DNA of 64,000 bases from Clostridia bacterium (GTDB lineage: Bacteria; Bacillota; Clostridia; Oscillospirales; Acutalibacteraceae): the NCBI GenBank assembly GCA_017435385.1, contig JAFSFB010000009.1:1-64000 (forward strand). Reading direction: 5' to 3'. Made by a program: the position numbers and the translations under genes. Below, in pieces: positions 31,889 through 41,277 of the stretch. The notes beneath the pieces were generated by a model that searched no databases, was not told the DNA's origin, and saw nothing but the letters and a program-made list of their open reading frames with translations. How positions within the stretch are numbered: the first letter of the stretch is position 1; every line of letters starts with the position of its first letter.

Positions 31889-32674
31889 ATGGCTAAATTC
31901 TGTTCTCTTTATTCTTCAAGCAGCGGAAACTGCACATATATCGGCACCTCGCAGGGCGGCATACTCATCGATATCGGAATCAGCGCAAAACGAACCTGCG
32001 AAGCCCTTTCGGAAATCGGCGTTGATCCGTGCTCAATTGCCGCAATTTTCATAACGCACGAGCACAGCGACCACATAAACGGAGTCAAGGTTTTTGCAAA
32101 AAAACACGGCATAAAGGTTTTCGCCTCCGAGGGTACGCTTGCAGGCATGGAGGCGGTGAATGCGCTTGACCCGAAAACCGTCTGCGATGTTGTTCCGTAT
32201 TCGGGAATCGAAGCGGCGGGAATATATGTGCGTCCCTTTGCAACACCTCATGACAGCCGTGAAAGCACGGGCTTTTCGGTCGTCACGCCCGACGGAAAAC
32301 GCTTGTCCGTCGCAACGGATATCGGCAAAATCACAGACACCGTCATGAACGCAATTTACGGAAGCGATCTTGTGCTTCTTGAATCAAACCACGATATCGG
32401 CATGCTTCAGAACGGCCCGTATCCGTTTTATCTCAAACAGAGAATTCTCTCCGACAGAGGGCATCTGTCAAACGAAAACTGCGCAAAAGCAGCGGTAAAG
32501 CTTGTTGAATCGGGAACAACAAGGCTCGTTCTCGGACATCTCAGCAAGGAAAACAACATACCCTCGCTCGCTTATGAAACTACACGCTCCGCCATGACTC
32601 TTTCGGGTTCGGCGGAGGGTATCGATTACCTTCTGTCCGTTGCTGGCGACAGAAATCCCGTCATCACGCTCTGA
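31889..32674 (+). CDS. walJ: MBL-fold hydrolase, WalJ/YycJ type
   Basis: 261 residues. The metallo-beta-lactamase motif THEHSDH (about 56-62), further ligands (H in ATPHD; D in VATDIG; H in GHLSKEN) and the opening FCSLYSSSSGNCTYIG are typical of YycJ/WalJ. Bacillus WalJ is a 5' nuclease-like protein tied to the WalKR wall-control system. No walRK genes lie here. It is 11 bp upstream of rlmH, a common pairing. Confidence 0.85.
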   Translation: MAKFCSLYSSSSGNCTYIGTSQGGILIDIGISAKRTCEALSEIGVDPCSIAAIFITHEHSDHINGVKVFAKKHGIKVFASEGTLAGMEAVNALDPKTVCDVVPYSGIEAAGIYVRPFATPHDSRESTGFSVVTPDGKRLSVATDIGKITDTVMNAIYGSDLVLLESNHDIGMLQNGPYPFYLKQRILSDRGHLSNENCAKAAVKLVESGTTRLVLGHLSKENNIPSLAYETTRSAMTLSGSAEGIDYLLSVAGDRNPVITL

Positions 32675-32685
32675 GGAGTTATTAT

Positions 32686-33168
32686 ATGATCAATGTCAAT
32701 ATAATCTGCATCGGCAAGCTAAAGGAGGACTATCTCCGCTCGGCTTGTGCGGAATATCAGAAGAGGCTCGGTGCGTTCTGCCGTCTTAACATAACCGAGC
32801 TGACTCCCGCCCGTCTGCCCGAGAATCCCAACGATTCTCAGATAGCCTTGGCTCTCGCCGACGAAGCTGACAGAATACTCGCAAAGATCTCAAACACCGA
32901 TGCGGTTTTTGCTATGTGCATTGAGGGCAAAATGCTCTCCTCCGAAGCTCTTTCCGCAGAAATCGATAAGCTCGGAGTGTCGGGCTTCGGAACGGTATGC
33001 TTCATCATCGGCGGCTCTCACGGACTCGACGAAAGAGTCAAAAGCAGGGCTAAATTCCGTCTTTCAATGAGTCCGATGACCTTTCCGCATCAGCTTGCAA
33101 GAGTTATGCTTCTCGAGCAGATCTACCGTTCATTCATGATATCAAGCGGCGGAAAATATCATAAATGA
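32686..33168 (+). CDS. rlmH: 23S rRNA (pseudouridine1915-N3)-methyltransferase
   Basis: 160 residues, full SPOUT-class length. The SAM-knot motifs IIGGSHGL and MTFPHQLARVMLLEQIYR with the end GGKYHK are diagnostic. It methylates pseudouridine 1915 in helix 69 of 23S rRNA. Confidence 0.95.
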   Translation: MINVNIICIGKLKEDYLRSACAEYQKRLGAFCRLNITELTPARLPENPNDSQIALALADEADRILAKISNTDAVFAMCIEGKMLSSEALSAEIDKLGVSGFGTVCFIIGGSHGLDERVKSRAKFRLSMSPMTFPHQLARVMLLEQIYRSFMISSGGKYHK

Positions 33169-33292
33169 TATACTGTTATTTGTTTTTGATATGGTAACGG
33201 AGAAAATATTCGGCAGAATTGCACCCTTTTTATCGTGTTTAAGACAAATTTTGTTCAAGATACCAAAACTTTCGGATTAAATCAAAAAAATG

Positions 33293-33321
33293 TTGCATAT
33301 TTGCATGAAAATGATTAAAAT
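33293..33321 (+). promoter_or_regulatory. promoter of gap
   Basis: TTGCAT-N17-TAAAAT, 46 nt before the start; GGAGG lies 8 nt before the ATG. Confidence 0.6.
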
Positions 33322-33366
33322 AAGTATTGGCAAAAAATAAAAATTAATTTTTTGGAGGTAATTCCC

Positions 33367-34404
33367 ATGGCAGTTAAAGTTGCAATTAACGGTTTCGGCC
33401 GCATCGGCCGTCTCGCATTCCGTCAGATGTTCGGCGCAGAAGGTTACGAAGTTGTTGCTATCAACGACCTCACAAAGCCCTCAATGCTCGCTAATCTTCT
33501 CAAGTATGACACCGCTCAGGGCGGTTACTGCGGCTACATCGGTCAGAACGCTCACACAGTTTCTGCTGATGACGAAGCAGGCACACTCACAGTTGACGGC
33601 AAGACTCTCAAGATCTACGCAATGGCTAACGCTGCAGAGCTCCCCTGGGGCGAGATCGGCGTTGACGTTGTTCTCGAATGCACAGGCTTCTACTGCTCAA
33701 AGGCTAAGAGCCAGGCTCACATCGATGCAGGTGCAAAGAAGGTTGTTATTTCCGCTCCCGCAGGCAACGACCTTCCCACAATCGTTTACAGCGTAAACGA
33801 AAGCACTCTCACAGCTGAAGACAACATCATCTCCGCTGCTTCCTGCACAACAAACTGCCTTGCTCCCATGGCTAAGGCTCTCAACGACTATGCTCCCATC
33901 CAGAGCGGTATCATGACAACTGTTCATGCTTACACAGGCGACCAGATGATCCTTGACGGTCCTCACAGAAAGGGTGACCTTCGCCGTGCACGTGCAGGCG
34001 CTGCAAACATCGTTCCCAACTCAACAGGCGCTGCAAAGGCTATCGGTCTTGTTATCCCCGAGCTCAACGGCAAGCTTATCGGCTCCGCTCAGAGAGTTCC
34101 CACGCCCACAGGCTCAACAACAATTCTTGTTGCTGTTGTTAAGGGCAAGGATATCACAAAGGAAGGCATCAACGCTGCTATGAAGGCTGCTGCAAACGAA
34201 TCCTTCGGCTACAACGAAGAGCAGATCGTTTCCTCCGACGTTATCGGCATGCGTTACGGCTCACTCTTCGATGCAACTCAGACAATGGTTGCAAAGATCG
34301 ACGACGACACATATCAGGTTCAGGTTGTTTCATGGTATGACAATGAAAACAGCTACACAAGCCAGATGGTTCGTACAATCAAGTACTTCGCAGAGCTTGC
34401 ATAA
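33367..34404 (+). CDS. gap: glyceraldehyde-3-phosphate dehydrogenase
   Basis: 345 residues. NAD-binding GFGRIGR (9-15) with Asp34 after the second strand (NAD rather than NADP use), catalytic Cys160 in [12 protein letters not shown] and the partner His in [10 protein letters not shown]. Glycolytic enzyme making 1,3-bisphosphoglycerate. Codon use is much more biased than in neighbours (GCT, CTC, AAG, AAC dominate), a sign of very high expression. It stands alone between its own promoter and terminator. Confidence 0.96.
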   Translation: MAVKVAINGFGRIGRLAFRQMFGAEGYEVVAINDLTKPSMLANLLKYDTAQGGYCGYIGQNAHTVSADDEAGTLTVDGKTLKIYAMANAAELPWGEIGVDVVLECTGFYCSKAKSQAHIDAGAKKVVISAPAGNDLPTIVYSVNESTLTAEDNIISAASCTTNCLAPMAKALNDYAPIQSGIMTTVHAYTGDQMILDGPHRKGDLRRARAGAANIVPNSTGAAKAIGLVIPELNGKLIGSAQRVPTPTGSTTILVAVVKGKDITKEGINAAMKAAANESFGYNEEQIVSSDVIGMRYGSLFDATQTMVAKIDDDTYQVQVVSWYDNENSYTSQMVRTIKYFAELA

Positions 34405-34423
34405 TTTAAGCTGAATCAATTTC

Positions 34424-34453
34424 AAAGGACCGGCGTTAAAACCGGTCCTTTTC
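34424..34453 (+). terminator. terminator of gap
   Basis: AAAGGACCGG pairs with CCGGTCCTTT and is followed by T-rich sequence. Confidence 0.85.
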
Positions 34454-34465
34454 TTCATTATTCCT

Positions 34466-34492
34466 GCAGGCGATCCGTGAATCGCTCACGCT
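34466..34492. repeat. short palindromic repeat unit
   Basis: GGCGATCCGTGAATCGCTC resembles GGCGATTCGTGAATCGTCC at 54170-54188. Probably part of a small interspersed family. Confidence 0.35.
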
Positions 34493-34551
34493 GAGATTTT
34501 AACAGAATTCATCGGCAGGTCCCCCTGCCCTGCCCAAACGAGGAAACTGCT

Positions 34552-35277
34552 ATGGGTTTAAAACGCCTTGACAAGTTAATAGCGCTCAACTGCAACGTTT
34601 CAAGAAAGGATGCACGAAAGCTCATCAAGGACTCCGCCGTTTCTGTCAACGGACGGATCTGTCTGCGTGCGGAAGAACTGATCGATGTTGAAGCAGACGA
34701 TGTTGATGTAAAGGGATATAACTTTACAATCAAGGAGCATGTTTATATCATGCTCAACAAGCCGAAGGGCGTTGTCAGCGCAACAAGAGATCCTGCAAAG
34801 AAAACGGTCATTGACATCATTCCCGAAGAGCTGAAAAGGAAATCTCTCTTCCCCTGCGGCAGACTCGACCGTGACACAACAGGTCTGTTAATAATAACCG
34901 ATGACGGCGCATATGCACACCGCATTATGAGTCCGTCGCACCATGTTTACAAGACCTACGAAGCCGTTCTTTCCTTCCCTCTTTATGACGAGGACATCGC
35001 AAAATTAGAGGCAGGAATAACGCTCGATGACGGAACGGAATGCCTGCCCGCAAAGGTTGAAGCGTTCACCACCGCTGAAGGCTTACCTGCCGGAAGAATC
35101 AGAATCCGTGAGGGCAAATATCATCAGGTCAAGAGAATGTTTGCCGCCGTCGGAAACCATGTTGAACAGCTGCGCAGAATTCAGATAGGCTCGCTTCATC
35201 TCGATGCCGCCTTGCCTGAGGGCGACAGCAGAGAAATGACCGAAGAAGAGATGCAGCTCGTATTTATCGATGAATAA
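34552..35277 (+). CDS. 16S rRNA pseudouridine synthase, RsuA family
   Basis: 241 residues. An S4 RNA-binding domain (about 3-50: LDKLIALNCNVSRKDARKLI, SVNGRIC) and a catalytic domain with Asp in GRLDRDTTGLL (about 104-114) and the KYHQVKRMF motif. RsuA modifies U516 of 16S rRNA; relatives RluB/E/F act elsewhere, so the target is not certain. GAGGAAA precedes the ATG. Confidence 0.88.
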   Translation: MGLKRLDKLIALNCNVSRKDARKLIKDSAVSVNGRICLRAEELIDVEADDVDVKGYNFTIKEHVYIMLNKPKGVVSATRDPAKKTVIDIIPEELKRKSLFPCGRLDRDTTGLLIITDDGAYAHRIMSPSHHVYKTYEAVLSFPLYDEDIAKLEAGITLDDGTECLPAKVEAFTTAEGLPAGRIRIREGKYHQVKRMFAAVGNHVEQLRRIQIGSLHLDAALPEGDSREMTEEEMQLVFIDE

Positions 35278-35280
35278 AAT

Positions 35281-35332
35281 CGGGTGCGGGCAAAGCCCGC
35301 CCTAACTATTCACTATTCATTATTCATTTTAT
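35281..35332. repeat. short interspersed repeat (hairpin plus TTCACT-rich tail)
   Basis: The palindrome GCGGGCAAAGCCCGC is followed by ACTATTCACTATTCATTATT. Same design as 39522-39628. Confidence 0.5.
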
Positions 35333-35408
35333 ATTAAAATTTTACACATTACCGTGTTTCTCAAAGCATAGATTTTTATTATCTGTCTTTGCGAAAGGAT
35401 GCGGTAAT

Positions 35409-36245
35409 GTGTTTGTTATTTTAAGAATAATTGAACCCGAAAAAGGTTATTTCAAAGCAAGAAAACAAATCAGGAACACGCTTCGTTCCCCTGCTGTCAT
35501 ACACAAAGAAAACGGTGCTCTTCCGTTCTGTACCGTTGACATTATCAGGGGAAAACGAGGCATAATATGGGACGGAACCGAAGAAAAATGCGGCAGATAC
35601 GCTTCAAGGATAATTGCCCCGAAAAGCATTCATCTGCCTGACGACGGCAACCTCAAGCGGTATGTGCCGTCGGCGATAAAGGCGAATCTTATTTTCAATA
35701 CAGCAAAAAGCATTATAGAAAAAGCCAATGCGGAGCCTGACAGCTTTTGCATAACAGTAACCGACAAAAATGCGCTTTTACCCTCAAAAATATGCTCTCT
35801 TCTCCCTTATTGCTCGTGCATCAGGGTCATCACGGCAAGGGAGGACAAATATGCCGTCTGCGCCGAAAATGCGTTGAATTCATTCGGCGCAACGCTGATT
35901 TTCAGAACGGATTACGAGCCGACAGCAAAGCCCGATATCGTCATCTGCTGTGACGGAATAACAAGTGCGGCAATGAGCGAAGCGGCGGTTTTTACGTTCA
36001 AAAAACGAACCTGCGGCAAGCTCCGTTTTTGCGGCAGCGGAATAGCCCTCACCCCTGAGCATGCGGATTTTCTGCTCGACGGCGTTGACCCTCTTGACTT
36101 TGCAGGTGCGCTCACCGAGCTGTGCGGCTGTCGGGATTATAATGAAGCCTGCTTCTCCGAGCTCGGAATAAGCTGCGGAAAATGTGCCGAACCGAAGGCG
36201 GAAAGCTGTCTGCTTTGCCATATCAGAAGCTCTGCCGGTCAATAA
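35409..36245 (+). CDS. conserved-looking hypothetical protein
   Basis: 278 residues from GTG with AAAGGA upstream; the overlapping ATG is out of frame. No family is recognised. Rossmann-like strands occur near 110-190 (FCITVTDKNALLP, CIRVITARED, KPDIVICCDGIT), and the C-terminal part is Cys-rich (ELCGC, CGKCAEPKAESCLLCH), perhaps a metal site. There is no signal peptide. It lies between the RsuA-type gene and greA, with a strong greA promoter right after it. Confidence 0.7.
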   Translation: MFVILRIIEPEKGYFKARKQIRNTLRSPAVIHKENGALPFCTVDIIRGKRGIIWDGTEEKCGRYASRIIAPKSIHLPDDGNLKRYVPSAIKANLIFNTAKSIIEKANAEPDSFCITVTDKNALLPSKICSLLPYCSCIRVITAREDKYAVCAENALNSFGATLIFRTDYEPTAKPDIVICCDGITSAAMSEAAVFTFKKRTCGKLRFCGSGIALTPEHADFLLDGVDPLDFAGALTELCGCRDYNEACFSELGISCGKCAEPKAESCLLCHIRSSAGQ

Positions 36246-36249
36246 ATGC

Positions 36250-36278
36250 TTGACAATATTAATATTATTATATATAAT
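36250..36278 (+). promoter_or_regulatory. consensus promoter of greA
   Basis: TTGACA-N17-TATAAT. Confidence 0.85.
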
Positions 36279-36331
36279 ATAACAGCTAATAATTTAATTT
36301 TATAAAATAATTTAAAGGAGATATATCGAAA

Positions 36332-36802
36332 ATGGAAAAGCAAACTGTTTATACCCGTGAAGATTATGAAAAATTAAGTGCCGAACTTAACCGTCTTAAA
36401 ACCGAAGGCAGAGATGAGATTGCCGAAAAGATCAAGGAAGCCCGTTCACACGGTGACCTTTCCGAAAACGCCGAATACGATGAGGCTATGAACGAGCAGG
36501 CAAAAATGGAAGCTGAAATTGCCAAACTCGAAGCTGACCTGCGCAACGCCAAGATTCTCGACGAAGAAGGTCTGACAACAGAGGTCGTTCATATCGGCTC
36601 AAGAGTCAAGCTCTATGACATGGAATATGATGAAGAACTCACATATAAGATCCTCGGCAAGAGCGACCTTGAAAACGGCGTTATCTCCGACCTTTCTCCC
36701 GTCGGCTCGGCTATCATGAACAAAAAAGTCGGTGACATCGCAGATGTTCACACCCCCTCGGGAAAAGTTATCAAGATGAAGATTCTTGAAATCTCAAAAT
36801 AA
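36332..36802 (+). CDS. greA: transcription elongation factor GreA
   Basis: 156 residues: N-terminal coiled-coil (about 1-75) with the acidic tip DLSENAEYDEA that enters the RNA polymerase channel, and a C-terminal FKBP-like domain (SPVGSAIMNKKVGD). It rescues backtracked polymerase by stimulating RNA cleavage. AAAGGAG precedes the ATG. greA-lysS order is common in Firmicutes. Confidence 0.95.
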   Translation: MEKQTVYTREDYEKLSAELNRLKTEGRDEIAEKIKEARSHGDLSENAEYDEAMNEQAKMEAEIAKLEADLRNAKILDEEGLTTEVVHIGSRVKLYDMEYDEELTYKILGKSDLENGVISDLSPVGSAIMNKKVGDIADVHTPSGKVIKMKILEISK

Positions 36803-36805
36803 AAA

Positions 36806-36845
36806 AGCTTCAGCGACGGGTTCTTAAAACCGCCTGTCGCTTTTC
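36806..36845 (+). terminator. terminator-like hairpin after greA
   Basis: AGCGAC...GTCGCT stem with inner GGTT/AACC pairs, followed by TTTT. lysS starts 31 bp later, so some read-through is likely. Confidence 0.6.
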
Positions 36846-36875
36846 GCAATTATAAACCGAAAGGATTGTTAAAAC

Positions 36876-38822
36876 ATGGCAGAAGAAAAGATCGTCAATG
36901 CCGCTCCCGAAGCTGAGGAGCAGGATATAAACGAGCTCAAGAAAATCAGAATCGAAAAGCTCGAGGCTCTTCAGGCAGCCGGTAAGGATCCCTTTGAAAT
37001 CACTCTTGCCGAGCAGAGCGTTCATAACGCCGACATCGTTGCAAGATTTGAAGAGCTTGAAAATCAGGATGTTTCCATCTGCGGCAGAATGATGAGCCGC
37101 AGAGATATGGGTAAGGCAAACTTCATCGATGTCCGTGACCTTACGGGCAGAATGCAGGTTTATGTAAAGATCGACGAAATCGGCGAGGATACCTTTGCTG
37201 AATTCAAAAAGTGGGACATCGGCGATATCGTTGAAGTCAAGGGCTTTGTTTTCAGAACAAGAAGAGGCGAAATTTCCGTTCACGCAAAGGGCATCCGCCT
37301 TCTTTCAAAGTCACTCCTTCCCCTCCCCGAAAAGTTCCACGGTCTGACCAATACGGACACCCGTTACCGCAGACGTTATCTTGACCTCATCATGAACCCC
37401 GAGGTAAAGGATACCTTCGTCAAGCGTTCGCTCATCCTCAGAGAAATCAGAAGCTATCTCGATTCTCAGGGCTTCCTTGAGGTTGAAACACCCATCCTCG
37501 TTGCCAATGCAGGCGGCGCCGCTGCAAGACCCTTCCTTACTCACCACAACGCACTCAACGAAGATTTCAAGCTCCGCATTTCGCTTGAGCTTTATCTCAA
37601 GCGTCTTATCGTCGGCGGCATGGAAAAGGTTTATGAGATCGGCAGAGTATTCCGAAACGAGGGCTGCGACACCCGTCACAATCCCGAGTTCACTCTCATG
37701 GAGCTCTACCAGGCTTATACAGACTACAACGGCATGATGGAGCTGACCGAGAATCTTTACAGACATGTTGCTCAGGCAGTTCTCGGAACAACCAAGATCT
37801 CCTATAACGGAGTTGAAATGGATCTCGGCAAGCCCTTTGAAAAGATCACGATGATCGACGCCGTCAAGAAATATGCAAATGTTGACTGGAACGAAGTCAA
37901 GACTCTTGAGGACGCAAGAGCTCTCGCAGACAAGCATCATATCGAATATGAGGCAAGACACGGCAAGGGCGACATCCTCGCTCTCTTCTTCGAGGAATAT
38001 GCCGAAGAGCATCTCATTCAGCCCACCTTCGTTATCGATCATCCCATCGAAATTTCTCCCCTTACAAAGAAAAAGCCCGGAAATCCCGACTATGTTGAGC
38101 GCTTCGAGTTCTTCATGAACGGCTGGGAAATGGCAAACGCATATTCCGAGCTTAACGATCCCATCGACCAGAAGGAACGCTTCAAGGCTCAGGAAGCTCT
38201 TCTCGCTCAGGGCGACGAAGAAGCCAACACGACCGACGACGATTTCCTTATGGCTCTCGAATACGGTATGCCCCCCACAGGCGGTATCGGCTTCGGTATC
38301 GACAGAATGTGCATGCTTCTGACCGATTCATCGGCTATCAGAGATGTTCTCCTCTTCCCCACAATGAAGTCGCTCGGCGGCTCCGATGCGCCCAAGGCTG
38401 CGGCTGCAGCAGACGAAGCTGTTGCAGAGCCCGTAAAAGAGGTTATCGACTTCTCCAAGGTTGTAATTGAGCCTTTGTTTGAGGAAACTGTTGATTTTGA
38501 AACCTTCAGCAAATCCGATTTCAGAGCGGTAAAGGTCAAAAACTGCGTTGCCGTTCCCAAGAGCAAAAAGCTCCTGCAGTTCACTCTCGATGACGGAACA
38601 GAAACAGAGCGCACCATTCTCAGCGGAATCCACGCTTTCTATGAGCCCGAAGAGCTCATCGGCAAAACACTCATTGCAATCACCAATCTCCCCCCCAGAG
38701 CGATGATGGGCATTGAGTCATGCGGCATGCTGCTCAGCGCAATCCACGAAGAAGAAGGCGAAGAAAAACTTCATCTTCTCATGGTTGACGAGCATATCCC
38801 CGCAGGTGCAAAGCTCTATTAA
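36876..38822 (+). CDS. lysS: lysyl-tRNA synthetase (class II) with C-terminal tRNA-binding domain
   Basis: 648 residues, about 150 more than usual. OB-fold anticodon-binding domain (about 65-150), class II core with motif 2 (RVFRNEGCDTRHNPEFTLME) and motif 3 (GGIGFGIDRMCMLL). After an Ala-rich linker (APKAAAAADEAVAEPV) comes a Trbp111/EMAPII-like domain (about 530-648: FRAVKVKNCVAVPKSKKLLQ, NLPPRAMMGIESCGMLLSA), the kind found on MetRS. The fusion should raise tRNA affinity. Downstream genes are 5 bp away. Confidence 0.95.
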   Translation: MAEEKIVNAAPEAEEQDINELKKIRIEKLEALQAAGKDPFEITLAEQSVHNADIVARFEELENQDVSICGRMMSRRDMGKANFIDVRDLTGRMQVYVKIDEIGEDTFAEFKKWDIGDIVEVKGFVFRTRRGEISVHAKGIRLLSKSLLPLPEKFHGLTNTDTRYRRRYLDLIMNPEVKDTFVKRSLILREIRSYLDSQGFLEVETPILVANAGGAAARPFLTHHNALNEDFKLRISLELYLKRLIVGGMEKVYEIGRVFRNEGCDTRHNPEFTLMELYQAYTDYNGMMELTENLYRHVAQAVLGTTKISYNGVEMDLGKPFEKITMIDAVKKYANVDWNEVKTLEDARALADKHHIEYEARHGKGDILALFFEEYAEEHLIQPTFVIDHPIEISPLTKKKPGNPDYVERFEFFMNGWEMANAYSELNDPIDQKERFKAQEALLAQGDEEANTTDDDFLMALEYGMPPTGGIGFGIDRMCMLLTDSSAIRDVLLFPTMKSLGGSDAPKAAAAADEAVAEPVKEVIDFSKVVIEPLFEETVDFETFSKSDFRAVKVKNCVAVPKSKKLLQFTLDDGTETERTILSGIHAFYEPEELIGKTLIAITNLPPRAMMGIESCGMLLSAIHEEEGEEKLHLLMVDEHIPAGAKLY

Positions 38823-38827
38823 TCACT

Positions 38828-39520
38828 ATGAAGATTTCCGTTGCATTAGCCGCATATAAAGGCGAAAAATATATTGCCGAGCAGATAGACTCCATCCTCT
38901 CTCAGCTCGGCAGCAACGATGAGCTCATTGTTTCCGACGATCATCCCGCAGGCGAAATGCGGGAAATCGTTGAAAGCATGGCATCCTGCGACGGCAGGAT
39001 AAGGTATATTGAGGGCGAAGGCAGGGGCGTTGTCAGAAACTTTGAAAATGCCCTTAAAGCCTGCAGCGGCGATATCATCTTTCTTTGCGATCAGGACGAT
39101 GTGTGGATGTCTGACAAGGTCGAAACGGTTATGAAGGAATTTAAAAACGGCGCAGAGCTTGTGCTCCATGACGCTCTGATAACCGATGCCGCTCTCAAAA
39201 CAATAAGCCCCTCCTGCTTCAGCGTTCACGGTGCGAACCTCTCTTTCGCAAAAAATCTTGTGAAAAACACCTTCGTCGGCTGCTGCATGGCGTTCACGAA
39301 GGAGCTTCTTGCGGAAGCTGTGCCTTTCCCCGACGGCATAGCCATGCATGACTGGTGGATCGCACTCGTTGCCCTCAAAAAGAAACGAAAAGCCATTCTT
39401 ATCGAAAAACCTCTTATCAAGTGGCGCAGACACGGCGAAAATGTTACGGGCAAAAAAACATCTGCGGCTCAGAAGATAAGCTGGCGGCTGAGGATGCTTT
39501 CGGCTTTGATGAGGATATAA
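38828..39520 (+). CDS. family 2 glycosyltransferase
   Basis: 230 residues of a GT-A fold: VALAAYKGEKYIAEQIDSIL at the start, then LIVSDDHPAG and the DxD-like DQDDVW (about 88-93). Length and the HDWWIALVAL motif resemble rhamnosyl- or related transferases of surface polysaccharides. It starts 5 bp after lysS, so it may be cotranscribed with it. It begins the cell-surface polymer cluster. Confidence 0.85.
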   Translation: MKISVALAAYKGEKYIAEQIDSILSQLGSNDELIVSDDHPAGEMREIVESMASCDGRIRYIEGEGRGVVRNFENALKACSGDIIFLCDQDDVWMSDKVETVMKEFKNGAELVLHDALITDAALKTISPSCFSVHGANLSFAKNLVKNTFVGCCMAFTKELLAEAVPFPDGIAMHDWWIALVALKKKRKAILIEKPLIKWRRHGENVTGKKTSAAQKISWRLRMLSALMRI

Positions 39521-39521
39521 A

Positions 39522-39628
39522 GCAGGTGCGGGCGGAGTCCGCCCTTCACTCTTCGCTGTTCACTACACAACCGGTCATAGGCGAAGCCTATCCTTAACTC
39601 TTCACTATTCACTCTTCGCTATTCACTG
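39522..39628. repeat. tandem pair of hairpin-plus-tail interspersed repeats
   Basis: Unit one has GGGCGGAGTCCGCCC then TTCACTCTTCGCTGTTCACT; unit two has ATAGGCGAAGCCTAT then ACTCTTCACTATTCACTCTT and more. They fill the 142-bp gap between two glycosyltransferase genes. Confidence 0.6.
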
Positions 39629-39662
39629 ATTTCCAATATGTGCCTTGGAAAGGATTTAAAAA

Positions 39663-40427
39663 ATGAACAAAACCGTTACAGGCTGCATCGTGACTTACAA
39701 CAACATTGCCACCATTGACAATGCCGTAAGCTCACTTCTTAATTGCACCGAAGCGGATTTCCGTCTTTTTATCGTTGACAACGGTTCAACCGACGGAACT
39801 CCGGAACATATAGAAAAAAATTATCCACAGGTCAGGGTTATCCGAAGCGGCGGCAACATCGGCTTCGGAGCGGGACACAATCTCGTTCTGGACATGCTCG
39901 ATTCCGATTATCACGCAATTATAAATCCGGATATTTCGGTCAGAGATGATGTCATCTCCGCTCTCGCTTCATTCCTCGATTCAAACCCTGAGGTCGGACT
40001 TGTTTCTCCCGAGGTCCGCTTCCCCGACGGCAGACCGCAGATTCTCGGCAAAAAAAATCCTTGTCTGAAATACCTCTTTGCGAGCCATTTCAGAAAGAGC
40101 GGCTCTCCCGAAGAAACGCTCAGGGAATACGCTATGCTCGATTCGGATTATTCAAAGCCGTTTGAAATCGAAAACGCAACGGGCTGCTTCATGTTCATCA
40201 GAACGGAGCTTTTCAGAAAGCTCGGCGGCTTCGATAAACGCTATTTTATGTATTTCGAGGACTGCGACCTTTCCCGTGAAGTCAACCGGATCAGCAAGGT
40301 CGTTTTCAATCCTCAGATCACGGTCTACCATGAATGGGACCGTGGCTCAAAAAGAAACTTAAAGCTGAAGCTTATTCACATAACCTCGATGCTCCGCTAT
40401 TTTGCAAAATGGAGCTTCAGAAAATAA
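39663..40427 (+). CDS. family 2 glycosyltransferase (rhamnosyltransferase-like)
   Basis: 254 residues: IVTYNNIATIDNAVSSLL, VDNGSTDGTPEHI, a DxD-like NPDIS, and the C-terminal ATGCFMFIRTELFRKLGGFD and YFEDCDLSRE, typical of WbbL/RfbN-like enzymes. It probably adds a linker or priming sugar on a lipid-linked carrier at the cytoplasmic face. It is directly upstream of the ABC exporter genes. Confidence 0.87.
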   Translation: MNKTVTGCIVTYNNIATIDNAVSSLLNCTEADFRLFIVDNGSTDGTPEHIEKNYPQVRVIRSGGNIGFGAGHNLVLDMLDSDYHAIINPDISVRDDVISALASFLDSNPEVGLVSPEVRFPDGRPQILGKKNPCLKYLFASHFRKSGSPEETLREYAMLDSDYSKPFEIENATGCFMFIRTELFRKLGGFDKRYFMYFEDCDLSREVNRISKVVFNPQITVYHEWDRGSKRNLKLKLIHITSMLRYFAKWSFRK

Positions 40428-40452
40428 GCTTAGGCAGAAACGGAACAATGCC

Positions 40453-41259
40453 ATGAAATATTTGAAAAATTTTCATAAATACAGGTATCTGCTTTACGAA
40501 ATCGTCAGAAAGAATATCAAGCTGCAGTACCGCAACTCGGTTCTCGGCGTATTCTGGACTTTTCTTCAGCCTCTTATGACGACCATCGTTCTGGTCATCG
40601 TTTTCGGCGGGATATTCGGAGCAGACAGAAACTATACTACCTGCTACCCCATTTACCTTCTTTGCGGCAGACTGGTTTATGAGTTTTTCACGCAGGCAAC
40701 CAAACGGGCTATGCGCTCGATCAATCTCAGCGCTTCCGTTATCAAAAAGGTCTATGTGCCCAAATACATCTATCCCCTTTCAAACATTATTGCGAACTTC
40801 ATAACCTTCGTTATTTCGCTGCTCGTTCTCGTTTGCTTCATCGTTTATTTCTATTTCTTCACGGAAACTCAGCCGAACATAACGGGCTATGCATTTCTCG
40901 CTCCCGTGCCGATTCTGATCCTTCTCGTTCTTGCGATCGGTGTCGGTATGATCCTCTCAACGCTCGCTGTTTTCTTCAAGGATGTTGAATATCTCTATGA
41001 GGTTTTCTGCATGCTCGTTTTCTACGCAACCCCCATCTTCTATCATGTTGACCAGCTTCATCTGAGCCCCGCTGTTGCAACGGTGCTCAAGCTCAACCCC
41101 CTCTATTCAATCACGGAGATGTTCCGTTGCACGGTGCTTTACGGCAGGATGTTCAGCATGAATCATCTGCTTTATGCGCTCGGCTTCAGCGTTGCAACGC
41201 TTCTTATCGGCTTCTTTGTTTTCTATAAAAAGCAGGATAAGTTCATTCTCCATATCTGA
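40453..41259 (+). CDS. ABC-2 polysaccharide/teichoic acid export permease
   Basis: 268 residues with six predicted helices. The opening KYRYLLYEIVRKNIKLQYRNSVLG (read in two parts) and WTFLQPLMTTIVL are hallmarks of TagG/Wzm permeases. It would flip lipid-linked polymer across the membrane with the ATPase that follows. ATG at 40453 is chosen from homologous starts; the upstream open frame overlaps the preceding gene. Confidence 0.88.
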   Translation: MKYLKNFHKYRYLLYEIVRKNIKLQYRNSVLGVFWTFLQPLMTTIVLVIVFGGIFGADRNYTTCYPIYLLCGRLVYEFFTQATKRAMRSINLSASVIKKVYVPKYIYPLSNIIANFITFVISLLVLVCFIVYFYFFTETQPNITGYAFLAPVPILILLVLAIGVGMILSTLAVFFKDVEYLYEVFCMLVFYATPIFYHVDQLHLSPAVATVLKLNPLYSITEMFRCTVLYGRMFSMNHLLYALGFSVATLLIGFFVFYKKQDKFILHI

Positions 41260-41277
41260 TGAAAGGAGAGATACGGA

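Noticed and set aside
35281..39628. Possible CRISPR-like array in the TTCACT-rich repeats
   Set aside because: Units differ in sequence and spacing, spacers are not of equal length, and no cas gene is present.
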